Notes under the pieces: model-generated
Told to the model about the DNA's origin: nothing
The model's database searches: none
What the model saw: only the letters and a program-made list of their open reading frames with translations
Program-made: the position numbers and the translations under genes
Shown: positions 20,615 through 33,793 of the stretch, in pieces
Layout of the letters: each line of letters opens with the position of its first letter
Position numbering within the stretch: the first letter of the stretch is position 1
Source of the DNA: Paramacrobiotus metropolitanus
Taxonomy: Eukaryota; Tardigrada; Eutardigrada; Parachela; Macrobiotidae
Reading direction: 5' to 3'
NCBI RefSeq assembly: GCF_019649055.1
Contig: NW_026570355.1
Location: 248,001 to 312,000 of the forward strand
DNA length: 64,000 nucleotides

Positions 20615-23600
20615 CGATGTTTTCGCTTTCTGTAAAACACAGCGGTTTATAGCAATTCCACGACAGCAATGCTGTGGCCTCGTGAGTCAGCGTATGGATG
20701 AGGAGACAGAAAAAAGATTCTTCAAGTGGCCATACGTTATTTACAGTTTCAAAGCAGAGCTACAACTGATTCTCTGGAAAATCATTGATTTTTAGAAAAA
20801 ATCTCGAAAACATCAATGTTTCCGCCTTCTGCAGAAAAAAGTGGTTTATAGCAAATCCACGACAGCAATGCTGTGGCCTCGTGAGTCAGCGTATGTATTA
20901 GGAGACGAAAATAAGATTCTTCAAGCGGCCTTACGTTATTTACAGTTTCAAAGTGAAGCTATAACTGATTCTCTGGGAAATCTTTGATATTTAGAAAAAA
21001 TCTCGAAAACATCGATGTTTTCGCCTTGTGTAGAAAAAAGTGGTTTATAGCAAATCCTTGACAGCAATGCCGTGGCCTCTTGCGTCAGCGTATTTAACAG
21101 GAGACAAAAAGCTGCTTCAAACAATTTTAAAAAGCGCGTTGAATCCCCAATACCCCGGTCTCTTTCATCAACAAATCCATACCGACCATAACGGCCATAC
21201 CTTAAAACTTTTTTTTGGAGATATCGTATTTTTTTCAAGTCAACTTACGGCATCTACAGTTTTAAAGTTAAGTTCCAAACAATTCTCTAGGAAATAAACG
21301 AGTTTTTGGAAAAATCACGAAAACATCGATGTTTTCGCTTTCTGTATAAAACAGCGGTTTATAGCAATTCCACGACAGCAATGCTGTGGCCTCGTGAGTC
21401 AGCGTATGGATGGGGAGACAGAAAAAGATTCTTCAAGTGGCCTTATGTTATTTACAGTTTCAAAGTGAAGCTACAACTGATTCTCTGGGAAATCTTCGAT
21501 ATTTAGAAAAATCTCGAAAACATCGATGTTATCGCCTTGTGTTGAAAAAAGTGGTTTATAGCAAATCCTTGACAGCAATGCCGTGGCCTCTTGCGTCAGC
21601 TTATTTACCAGGAGACAAAAAGCTGCTTCAAACAATTTTAAAAAAGCGCGTTGAATCCCCAATACCCCGGTCTCTTTCATCAACGAATCCATACCGACCA
21701 TAACGGCCATACCTTAAAACTTTTTTTTGGAGACATTGTATTTTTTTCAAGTCAGCCTACGGCATCTACAGTTTTAAAGTTAAGTTCCAAACAATTCTCT
21801 AGGAAATAAACGAGTTTTAGGAAAAATCACGAAAACATTGATGTTTTCACTTTCTGTAAAAAAAAGCGGTCTATAGCAATTCCACGACAGCATTGCTGTG
21901 GCCTCGTGAGTCAGCGTATGGATGAGGAGACAGAAAGAAAGATTCTTCAAGTGGCCATACGTTATCTACAGTTTCAAAGCAAAGCTACAACTGATTCTCT
22001 GGGAAATCATTGATTTTTAGAAAGAATCTCGAAAACATCGATGTTTTCGCCTTCTGCAGAAACAAGTGGTTTATAGCAAATCCACGACAGCAATGCTGTG
22101 GCCTCGTGAGTCAGCGTACGTATTACGATACAAAAATAGGTATCGTCAAGTAGCCTTACGTTATCTACAGTTTCAAAGTAAAGCTACAACTGACTCTCTG
22201 GGAAATCATTGATTTTTAGAAAAAATCTCGAAAACATCGATGTTTTCGCCTTCTGTAGAATAAGACAGTACAAAAAAAAACCAAGACAGCGATGCCGTGC
22301 CCTCGTCCGTCAGTGTATATAAAAGGAGACAAAAAGCTGCTTCAAACAATTTTAAAAAGCGCATTGAATCCCCAATACCCCGGTCTCTTTCATCAACGAA
22401 TCCATACCGACCATAACGGCCATACCTTAACACTTTTTTTTGGAGATATCGTATTTTTTTCAAGTCAGCTTACGGCATCTACAGTTTTAAAGTTAAGTTC
22501 CAAACAATTCTCTGGGAAATAAACGAGTTTTAGGAAAAATCACGAAAACATCGATGTTTTCGAGTTCTGTAAAAAAAGCGGTTTATAGCAATTCCACGAC
22601 AGCTATGCTGTGGCCTCGTGAGTCAGCGTATGGATGAGGAGAGAAAAAAGATTTTCAAGTGGCCATACGTTATCTACAGTTTCAAAGCAAAGCTACAACT
22701 GATTCTCTGGGAAATCGTTGATTTTTAGAAAGAATCTCGAAAACATCGATGTTTTCGCCTCCTGCAGAAACAAGTGGTTTATAGCAAATCCACGACAGCA
22801 ATGCTGTGGCCTCGTGAGTCAGCGTACGTATTACGATACAAAAATAGGTATCGTCAAGTGGCCTTACGTTATCTACAGTTTCAAAGTAAAGCTACAACTG
22901 ATTCTCTGGGAAATCATTGATTTTTAGAAAGAATCTCGAAAACATAGATGTTTTCGCCTTCTGCAGAAAAAAGTGATTTATAGCAAATCCACGACAGCAA
23001 TGCTGTGGCCTCGTGAGTCAGCGTACGTATTACGATAAAAATAGGTATCGTCAAGGGGCCTTACGTTATCTACAGTTTCAAAGTAAAACTACAACTGACT
23101 CTCTGGGAAATCATTGATTTTTAGAAAAGTCTCGAAAACATCGATGTTTTCGCCTTCTGTAGAATAAGACAGTACAAAAAAAAACCAAGACAGCGATGCC
23201 GTGCCCTCGTCCGTCAGTGTATATAAAAGGAGACAAAAAGCTGCTTCAAACAATTTTAAAAAGCGCATTGAATCCCCAATACCCCGGTCTCTTTCATCAA
23301 CGAATCCATACCGACCATAACGGCCATACCTTAACACTTTTTTTTGGAGATATCGTATTTTTTTCAAGTCAGCTTACGGCATCTACAGTTTTAAAGTTAA
23401 GTTCCAAACAATTCTCTGGGAAATAAACGAGTTTTAGGAAAAATCACGAAAACATCGATGTTTTCGAGTTCTGTAAAAAAAAGCGGTTTATAGCAATTCC
23501 ACGACAGCTATGCTGTGGCCTCGTGAGTCAGCGTATGGATGAGGAGAGAGAAAAAAGATTTTCAAGTGGCCATACGTTATCTACAGTTTCAAAGCAAAGC

Positions 23601-24677
23601 TACAACTGATTCTCTGGGAAATCGTTGATTTTTAGAAAGAATCTCGAAAACATCGATGTTTTCGCCTCCTGCAGAAACAAGTGGTTTATAGCAAATCCAC
23701 GACAGCAATGCTGTGGCCTCGTAAGTCAGCGTACGTATTACGATACAAAAATAGGTATCGTCAAGTGGCCTTACGTTATCTACAGTTTCAAAGTAAAGCT
23801 ACAACTGATTCTCTGGGAAATCATTGATTTTTAGAAAAAGTCTCGAAAACATCGATGTTTTCGCCTTCTGTAGACTGAGACAGTGCAAATAAATCCACGA
23901 CAGCGATGCCGTGGCCTCGTCCGTCAGTGTATATAAAAGGTGACAAAAAGCTGCTTAAAACAATTTTAAAAAGCGCGTTTAATTCCAAATACCCCGGTCT
24001 CACTCATCAACGAATCCATACCGACCATAACGGCCATACCTTAAAACTTTTTTTGGAGATATCGTATTTTTTTCAAGTCAGCTTACGGCATCTACAGTTT
24101 TAAAGTTAAGTTCCAAACAATTCTCTGGGAAATAAACGAGTTTTAGGAAAAATCACGAAAACATCGATGTTTTCGCCTTCTGTCGAAACAAGTGGTTTAT
24201 AGCAAATCCACGACAGCAATGCTGTGGCCTCGTCAGTCAGCGTACGTCTTACGATACAAAAATAGGTATCGTCAAGTGGCCTTACGTTATCTACAGTTTC
24301 AAAGTGAAGCTACAACTGATTCTCTGGGAAATCATTGATTTTTAGAAAGAATCTCGAGAACATAGATGTTTTCGCCTTCTGTAGAATAAGACAGTACAAA
24401 ATAAATCCACGACAGCGATGCCGTGGCCACGTCCGTCAGTGTATATAAAAGGAGACAAAAAGCTGCTTCAAACAATTTTAAAAAGCGCATTGAATCCCCA
24501 ATACCCCGGTCTCTTTCATCAACGAATCCATACCGACCATAACGGCCATACCTTAACACTTTTTTTTGGAGATATCGTATTTTTTTCAAGTCAGCTTACG
24601 GCATCTACAGTTTTAAAGTTAAGTTCCAAACAATTCTCTGGGAAATAAACGAGTTTTAGGAAAAATCACGAAAACAT
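20615..24677 (+). repeat. 4.06 kb HOR, copy 2 (17 monomers)
   Basis: Anchors: 20615, 20814, 21013, 21327, 21524, 21839, 22039, 22238, 22552, 22747, 22946, 23142, 23456, 23654, 23853, 24165, 24364, end 24678. Same order as 16554-20614; lengths differ by about 2 bp. All listed markers of copy 1 recur at the expected offsets. The last L is not chimeric here: it keeps GGAGATATCG and CAGCTTACGG to its end. Confidence 0.9.
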
Positions 24678-27600
24678 CGATGTTTTCGAGTTCTGTAAAA
24701 AAAAGCGGTTTATAGCAATTCCACGACAGCTATGCTGTGGCCTCGTGAGTCAGCGTATGGATGAGGAGAGAGAAAAAAGATTTTTCAAGTGGCCATACGT
24801 TATCTACAGTTTCAAAGCAAAGCTACAACTGATTCTCTGGGAAATCGTTGATTTTTAGAAAGAATCTCGAAAACATCGATGTTTTCGCCTCCTGCAGAAA
24901 CAAGTGGTTTATAGCAAATCCACGACAGCAATGCTGTGGCCTCGTGAGTCAGCGTACGTATTACGATACAAAAATAGGTATTGTCAAGTGGCCTTACGTT
25001 ATCTACAGTTTCAAAGTAAAGCTACAACTGATTCTCTGGGAAATCATTGATTTTTAGAAAGAATCTCGAAAACATAGATGTTTTAGCCTTCTGCAGAAAA
25101 AAGTGGTTTATAGCAAATCCACGACAGCAATGCTGTGGCCTCGTGAGTCAGCGTACGTATTACGATAAAAATAGGTATCGTCAAGGGCCTTACGTTATCT
25201 ACAGTTTCAAAGTAAAGCTACAACTGACTCTCTGGTAAATCATTGATTTTTAGAAAAATCTCGAAAACATCGATGTTTTCGCCTTCTGTAGAATGAGACA
25301 GTACAAAATAAATCCACGACAGCGATGCCGTGGCCTCGTCTGTCAGTGTATATAAAAGGTGAAAAAGCTGCTTCAAACAATTTTAAAAAAGCGCGTTTAA
25401 TTCCAACTACCCCGGTCTCACTCATCAACGGATCCATACCGACCATAACGGCCATACCTTAAAACTTTTTTTTGGAGATATCGAATTTTTTAAAGTCAGC
25501 CTACGGCATCTACAGTTTTAAGTTAAGTTCCAAACAATTCTCTGGGAAATAAACGAGTTTTAGGAAAAATCACGAAAACATCGATGTTTTCGCCTTCTGT
25601 CGAAACAAGTGGTTTATAGCAAATCCACGACAGCAATGCTGTGGCCTCGTCAGTCAGCGTATGTCTTACGATACAAAAATAGGTATCGTCAAGTGGCCTT
25701 ACGTTATCTACAGTTTCAAAGTGAAGCTACAACTGATTCTCTGGGAAATCATTGATTTTTAGAAAGAATCTCGAAAACATAGATGTTTTCGCCTTCTGTA
25801 GAATAAGACAGTACAAAATAAATCCACGACAGCGATGCCGTGGCCACGTCCGTCAGTGTATATAAAAGGAGACAAAAAGCTGCTTCAAACAATTTTAAAA
25901 AGCGCATTGAATCCCCAATACCCCGGTCTCTTTCATCAACGAATCCATACCGACCATAACGGCCATACCTTAACACTTTTTTTTGGAGATATCGTATTTT
26001 TTTCAAGTCAGCTTACGGCATCTACAGTTTTAAAGTTAAGTTCCAAACAATTCTCTGGGAAATAAACGAGTTTTAGGAAAAATCACGAAAACATCGATGT
26101 TTTCGCTTTCTGTAAAAAAAGCGGTTTATAGCAATTCCACGACAGCTATGCTGTGGCCTCGTGAGTCAGCGTATGGATGAGGAGAGAGAAAAAAGATTTT
26201 TCAAGTGGCCATACGTTATCTACAGTTTCAAAGCAAAGCTACAACTGATTCTCTGGGAAATCGTTGATTTTTAGAAAGAATCTCGAAAACATCGATGTTT
26301 TCGCCTCCTGCAGAAACAAGTGGTTTATAGCAAATCCACGACAGCAATGCTGTGGCCTCGTGAGTCAGCGTACGTATTACGATACAAAAATAGGTATTGT
26401 CAAGTGGCCTTACGTTATCTACAGTTTCAAAGTAAAGCTACAACTGATTCTCTGGGAAATCATTGATTTTTAGAAAGAATCTCGAAAACATAGATGTTTT
26501 AGCCTTCTGCAGAAAAAAAGTGGTTTATAGCAAATCCACGACAGCAATGCTGTGGCCTCGTGAGTCAGCGTACGTATTACGATAAAAATAGGTATCGTCA
26601 AGGGCCTTACGTTATCTACAGTTTCAAAGTAAAGCTACAACTGACTCTCTGGTAAATCATTGATTTTTAGAAAAATCTCGAAAACATCGATGTTTTCGCC
26701 TTCTGTAGAATGAGACAGTACAAAATAAATCCACGACAGCGATGCCGTGGCCTCGTCTGTCAGTGTATATAAAAGGTGAAAAAAGCTGCTTCAAACAATT
26801 TTAAAAAAGCGCGTTTAATTCCAACTACCCCGGTCTCACTCATCAACGGATCCATACCGACCATAACGGCCATACCTTAAAACTTTTTTTTGGAGATATC
26901 GAATTTTTTTAAAGTCAGCCTACGGCATCTACAGTTTTTAAGTTAAGTTCCAAACGATTCTCTGGAAAATAAACGAGTTTTAGGAAAAATCACGAAAACA
27001 TCGATGTTTTTGCCTTCTGCAGAAACAAGTGGTTCATAGCAAATCCACGACAGCAATGCTGTGGCCTCGTGAGTCAGCGTACGTATCACGATACAAAAAT
27101 AGGTATCGTCAAGTGGCCTTACGTTATCTACAGTTTCAAAGTAAAGCTACAACTGATTCTCTGGGAAATCATTGATTTTTAGAAAGAATCTCGAGAACAT
27201 AGATGTTTTCGCCTTCTGCAGAAAAACGTGGTTTATAGCAAATCCACGACAGCAATGCTGTGGCCTCGTGAGTCAGCGTACGTATTACGATACAAAAATA
27301 GGTATCGTCAAGTGGCCTTACGTTATCTACAGTTTCAAAGTAAGGCTACAACTGATTCTCTGGGAAATCATTGATTTTTAGAAAGAATCTCGAGAACATA
27401 GATGTTTTCGCCTTCTGCAGAAAAACGTGGTTTATAGCAAATCCACGACAGCAATGCTGTGGCCTCTTGAGTCAGCGTATGTATTACGATACAAAAATAG
27501 GTATCGTCAAGTGGCCTTACGTTATCTACAGTTTCAAAGTAAAACTACAACTGACTCTCTGGGAAATCATTGATTTTTAGAAAAAATCTCGAAAACATCG

Positions 27601-27913
27601 ATGTTTTCGCCTTCTGTAGAATGAGACAGTACAAAATAAATCCACGACAGCGATGCCGTGGCCTCGTCCGTCAGTGTATATAAAAGGTGACAAAAAGCTG
27701 CTTCAAACAATTTTAAAAAAGCGCGTTGAATCCCCAATACCCAGGTCTCACTCATCAACGAATCCACACCGACCATAACGGCCATACCTTAAAGCTTTTT
27801 TCTGGAGATATCGTATTTTTTTCAAGTCAGCTTACGGCATCTACAGTTTTAAAGTTAAGTTCCAAACAATTCTCTGGGAAATAAACGAGTTTTAGGAAAA
27901 ATCACGAAAACAT
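23456..27913 (+). repeat. 4.46 kb HOR, copy 1 (19 monomers)
   Basis: Order: S S L, S L, S S S L, S L, S S S L, S S S L. Anchors: 23456, 23654, 23853, 24165, 24364, 24678, 24877, 25076, 25271, 25582, 25781, 26095, 26293, 26492, 26688, 27002, 27201, 27400, 27599, end 27914. Its first five units are also the last five of the 4.06 kb HOR copy 2. Markers: TGTAGACTGAGACAGTGC, AGGTATTGTCAAG, TAGATGTTTTAGCC, GGTGAAAAAGC in two L units, ACGTATCACGATAC, and an L ending with TAAAGCTTTTTTCTGG. Confidence 0.89.
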
Positions 27914-30900
27914 CGATGTTTTCGAGTTCTGTAAAAAAAAGCGGTTTATAGCAATTCCACGACAGCTATGCTGTGGCCTCGTGAGTCAGCGTATGGATGA
28001 GGAGAGAGAAAAAAGATTTTTCAAGTGGCCATACGTTATCTACAGTTTCAAAGCAAAGCTACAACTGATTCTCTGGGAAATCGTTGATTTTTAGAAAGAA
28101 TCTCGAAAACATCGATGTTTTCGCCTCCTGCAGAAACAAGTGGTTTATAGCAAATCCACGACAGCAATGCTGTGGCCTCGTAAGTCAGCGTACGTATTAC
28201 GATACAAAAATAGGTATCGTCAAGTGGCCTTACGTTATCTACAGTTTCAAAGTAAAGCTACAACTGATTCTCTGGGAAATCATTGATTTTTAGAAAAAGT
28301 CTCGAAAACATCGATGTTTTCGCCTTCTGTAGACTGAGACAGTGCAAAATAAATCCACGACAGCGATGCCGTGGCCTCGTCCGTCAGTGTATATAAAAGG
28401 TGACAAAAAGCTGCTTAAAACAATTTTAAAAAAGCGCGTTTAATTCCAAATACCCCGGTCTCACTCATCAACGAATCCATACCGACCATAACGGCCATAC
28501 CTTAAAACTTTTTTTTGGAGATATCGTATTTTTTTCAAGTCAGCTTACGGCATCTACAGTTTTAAAGTTAAGTTCCAAACAATTCTCTGGGAAATAAACG
28601 AGTTTTAGGAAAAATCACGAAAACATCGATGTTTTCGCCTTCTGTCGAAACAAGTGGTTTATAGCAAATCCACGACAGCAATGCTGTGGCCTCGTCAGTC
28701 AGCGTACGTCTTACGATACAAAAATAGGTATCGTCAAGTGGCCTTACGTTATCTACAGTTTCAAAGTGAAGCTACAACTGATTCTCTGGGAAATCATTGA
28801 TTTTTAGAAAGAATCTCGAGAACATAGATGTTTTCGCCTTCTGTAGAATAAGACAGTACAAAATAAATCCACGACAGCGATGCCGTGGCCACGTCCGTCA
28901 GTGTATATAAAAGGAGACAAAAAGCTGCTTCAAACAATTTTAAAAAGCGCATTGAATCCCCAATACCCCGGTCTCTTTCATCAACGAATCCATACCGACC
29001 ATAACGGCCATACCTTAACACTTTTTTTGGAGATATCGTATTTTTTTCCAAGTCAGCTTACGGCATCTACAGTTTTAAAGTTAAGTTCCAAACAATTCTC
29101 TGGGAAATAAACGAGTTTTAGGAAAAATCACGAAAACATCGATGTTTTCGAGTTCTGTAAAAAAAGCGGTTTATAGCAATTCCACGACAGCTATGCTGTG
29201 GCCTCGTGAGTCAGCGTATGGATGAGGAGAGAGAAAAAAGATTTTCAAGTGGCCATACGTTATCTACAGTTTCAAAGCAAAGCTACAACTGATTCTCTGG
29301 GAAATCGTTGATTTTAGAAAGAATCTCGAAAACATCGATGTTTTCGCCTCCTGCAGAAACAAGTGGTTTATAGCAAATCCACGACAGCAATGCTGTGGCC
29401 TCGTGAGTCAGCGTACGTATTACGATACAAAAATAGGTATTGTCAAGTGGCCTTACGTTATCTACAGTTTCAAAGTAAAGCTACAACTGATTCTCTGGGA
29501 AATCATTGATTTTTAGAAAGAATCTCGAAAACATAGATGTTTTAGCCTTCTGCAGAAAAAAGTGGTTTATAGCAAATCCACGACAGCAATGCTGTGGCCT
29601 CGTGAGTCAGCGTACGTATTACGATAAAAATAGGTATCGTCAAGGGGCCTTACGTTATCTACAGTTTCAAAGTAAAGCTACAACTGACTCTCTGGTAAAT
29701 CATTGATTTTTAGAAAAATCTCGAAAACATCGATGTTTTCGCCTTCTGTAGAATGAGACAGTACAAAATAAATCCACGACAGCGATGCCGTGGCCTCGTC
29801 TGTCAGTGTATATAAAAGGTGAAAAAAGCTGCTTCAAACAATTTTAAAAAAGCGCGTTTAATTCCAACTACCCCGGTCTCACTCATCAACGGATCCATAC
29901 CGACCATAACGGCCATACCTTAAAACTTTTTTTTGGAGATATCGAATTTTTTTAAAGTCAGCCTACGGCATCTACAGTTTTTAAGTTAAGTTCCAAACAA
30001 TTCTCTGGGAAATAAACGAGTTTTAGGAAAAATCACGAAAACATCGATGTTTTCGCCTTCTGTCGAAACAAGTGGTTTATAGCAAATCCACGACAGCAAT
30101 GCTGTGGCCTCGTCAGTCAGCGTACGTCTTACGATACAAAAATAGGTATCGTCAAGTGGCCTTACGTTATCTACAGTTTCAAAGTGAAGCTACAACTGAT
30201 TCTCTGGGAAATCATTGATTTTTAGAAAGAATCTCGAGAACATAGATGTTTTCGCCTTCTGTAGAATAAGACAGTACAAAATAAATCCACGACAGCGATG
30301 CCGTGGCCACGTCCGTCAGTGTATATAAAGGAGACAAAAAGCTGCTTCAAACAATTTTAAAAGCGCATTGAATCCCCAATACCCCGGTCTCTTTCATCAA
30401 CGAATCCATACCGACCATAACGGCCATACCTTAACACTTTTTTTGGAGATATCGTATTTTTTTCAAGTCAGCTTACGGCATCTACAGTTTTAAAGTTAAG
30501 TTCCAAACAATTCTCTGGGAAATAAACGAGTTTTAGGAAAAATCACGAAAACATCGATGTTTTCGAGTTCTGTAAAAAAAAGCGGTTTATAGCAATTCCA
30601 CGACAGCTATGCTGTGGCCTCGTGAGTCAGCGTATGGATGAGGAGAGAGAAAAAAGATTTTTCAAGTGGCCATACGTTATCTACAGTTTCAAAGCAAAGC
30701 TACAACTGATTCTCTGGGAAATCGTTGATTTTTAGAAAGAATCTCGAAAACATCGATGTTTTCGCCTCCTGCAGAAACAAGTGGTTTATAGCAAATCCAC
30801 GACAGCAATGCTGTGGCCTCGTGAGTCAGCGTACGTATTACGATACAAAAATAGGTATTGTCAAGTGGCCTTACGTTATCTACAGTTTCAAAGTAAAGCT

Positions 30901-32373
30901 ACAACTGATTCTCTGGGAAATCATTGATTTTTAGAAAGAATCTCGAAAACATAGATGTTTTAGCCTTCTGCAGAAAAAAGTGGTTTATAGCAAATCCACG
31001 ACAGCAATGCTGTGGCCTCGTGAGTCAGCGTACGTATTACGATAAAAATAGGTATCGTCAAGGGGCCTTACGTTATCTACAGTTTCAAAGTAAAGCTACA
31101 ACTGACTCTCTGGTAAATCATTGATTTTTAGAAAAAATCTCGAAAACATCGATGTTTTCGCCTTCTGTAGAATGAGACAGTACAAAATAAATCCACGACA
31201 GCGATGCCGTGGCCTCGTCTGTCAGTGTATATAAAAGGTGAAAAAAGCTGCTTCAAACAATTTTAAAAAAGCGCGTTTAATTCCAACTACCCCGGTCTCA
31301 CTCATCAACGGATCCATACCGACCATAACGGCCATACCTTAAAACTTTTTTTTGGAGATATCGAATTTTTTTAAAGTCAGCCTACGGCATCTACAGTTTT
31401 TAAGTTAAGTTCCAAACGATTCTCTGGAAAATAAACGAGTTTTAGGAAAAATCACGAAAACATCGATGTTTTTGCCTTCTGCAGAAACAAGTGGTTCATA
31501 GCAAATCCACGACAGCAATGCTGTGGCCTCGTGAGTCAGCGTACGTATCACGATACAAAAATAGGTATCGTCAAGTGGCCTTACGTTATCTACAGTTTCA
31601 AAGTAAAGCTACAACTGATTCTCTGGGAAATCATTGATTTTAGAAAGAATCTCGAGAACATAGATGTTTTCGCCTTCTGCAGAAAAACGTGGTTTATAGC
31701 AAATCCACGACAGCAATGCTGTGGCCTCGTGAGTCAGCGTACGTATCACGATACAAAAATAGGTATCGTCAAGTGGCCTTACGTTATCTACAGTTTCAAA
31801 GTAAAGCTACAACTGATTCTCTGGGAAATCATTGATTTTTAGAAAGAATCTCGAGAACATAGATGTTTTCGCCTTCTGCAGAAAAACGTGGTTTATAGCA
31901 AATCCACGACAGCAATGCTGTGGCCTCTTGAGTCAGCGTATGTATTACGATACAAAAATAGGTATCGTCAAGTGGCCTTACGTTATCTACAGTTTCAAAG
32001 TAAAACTACAACTGACTCTCTGGGAAATCATTGATTTTTAGAAAAAATCTCGAAAACATCGATGTTTTCGCCTTCTGTAGAATGAGACAGTACAAAATAA
32101 ATCCATGACAGCGATGCCGTGGCCTCGTCCGTCAGTGTATATAAAAGGTGACAAAAAGCTGCTTCAAACAATTTTAAAAAAGCGCGTTGAATCCCCAATA
32201 CCCAGGTCTCACTCATCAACGAATCCACACCGACCATAACGGCCATACCTTAAAGCTTTTTTCTGGAGATATCGTATTTTTTTCAAGTCAGCTTACGGCA
32301 TCTACAGTTTTAAAGTTAAGTTCCAAACAATTCTCTGGGAAATAAACGAGTTTAGGAAAAATCACGAAAACAT
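27914..32373 (+). repeat. 4.46 kb HOR, copy 2 (19 monomers)
   Basis: Anchors: 27914, 28113, 28312, 28627, 28826, 29140, 29336, 29535, 29731, 30045, 30244, 30555, 30754, 30953, 31150, 31464, 31662, 31861, 32060, end 32374. Order matches 23456-27913 exactly. One block differs: the palindrome at 26095 continues CGCTTTCTG while its partner at 30555 continues CGAGTTCTG. A small conversion event or a subtype mix would explain that. The last L returns to CGCTTTCTG after the anchor, marking the right join. Confidence 0.89.
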
Positions 32374-33793
32374 CGATGTTTTCGCTTTCTGTAAAAAAAG
32401 CGGTTTATAGCAATTCCACGACAGCAATGCTGTGGCCTCGTGAGTCAGCGTATGGATGAGGAGACAGAAAAAAGATTCTTCAAGTAGCCATACGTTATCT
32501 ACAGTTTCAAAGCAAAGCTACAACTGATTCTCTGGGAAATCTTTGATTTTTAGAAAGAATCTCGAAAACATCGATGTTTTCGCCTTCTGCAGAAAAACGT
32601 TGTTTATAGCAAATACACGACAGCAATGCTGTGGCCTCGTGAGTCAGCGTATGTATTACGATACAAAAATAGGTATCGTCAAGTGGCCTTACGATATCTA
32701 CAGTTTCAAAGTAAAACTACAACTGACTCTCTGGGAAATCATTGATTTTTAGAAAAATCTCGAAAACATCGATGTTTTCGCCTTCTGTAGAATGAGACAG
32801 TACAAAATAAATCCACGACAGCGATGCCGTGGCCTCGTCCGTCAGTGTGTATAAAAGGTGACAAAAGCTGCTTCAAAAAATTTTAAAAAAGCGCGTTTAA
32901 TTCCAACTACCCAGGTCTCACTCATCAACGAATCCATACCGACCATAACGGCCATACCTTAAAGCTTTTTTTTGGAGATATCGTATTTTTTCAAGTCAGC
33001 CTACGGCACCTACAGTTTTAAAGTTGAGTTCCAAACAATTCTCTGGAAAATGAACGAGTTTTAGGAAAAATCACGAAAACATCGATGTTTTCGCTTTCTG
33101 TAAAAAAAAGCGGTTTATAGCAATTCCACGACAGCAATGCTGTGGCCTCGTGAGTCAGCGTATGGATGAGGAGACAGAAAAAAGATTCTTCAAGTGGCCA
33201 TACGTTATCTACAGTTTCAAAGCAAAGCTACAACTGATTCTCTGGGAAATCATTGATTTTTAGAAAGAATCTCGAAAACATAGATGTTTTCGCCTTCGGG
33301 TGAAAAAACGTGGTTTATAGCAAATCCACGACAGCAATGCTGTGGCCTTGTGAGTCAGCGTATGTATTACGATACAAAAATAGGTATCATCAAGTGGCCT
33401 TACGTTATCTACAGTTTCAAAGTAAAACTACAACTGACTCTCTGGGAAATCATTGACTTTAGAAAACATCTCGAAAACATCGATGTTTTCGCCTTCTGTA
33501 GAATGAGACAGTACAAAATAAATCCACGACAGCGATGCCGTGGCCTCGTCCGTCAGTGTGTATAAAAGGTGACAAAAGCTGCTTCAAAAATTTTAAAAAA
33601 GCGCGTTTAATTCCAACTACCCAGGTCTCACTCATCAACGAATCCATACCGACCATAACGGCCATACCTTAAAGCTTTTTTTTGGAGATATCGTATTTTT
33701 TTCAAGTCAGCCTACGGCACCTACAGTTTTAAAGTTGAGTTCCAAACAATTCTCTGGAAAATGAACGAGTTTTAGGAAAAATCACGAAAACAT
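32374..33793 (+). repeat. 1.42 kb HOR, copy 1 (S S L S S L)
   Basis: Anchors 32374, 32572, 32770, 33083, 33282, 33481, end 33794. Markers: AAAACGTTGTTTATAGCAAA with TACACGACAGC, CTTACGATATCTAC, GTGTATAAAAGG in both L units, and CGGCACCTACAG with GTTGAGTTCC. The S at 33282 has CCTTCGGGTGAAAAAACG where copy 2 has CCTTCGGCAGAAAAACG. Confidence 0.88.
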
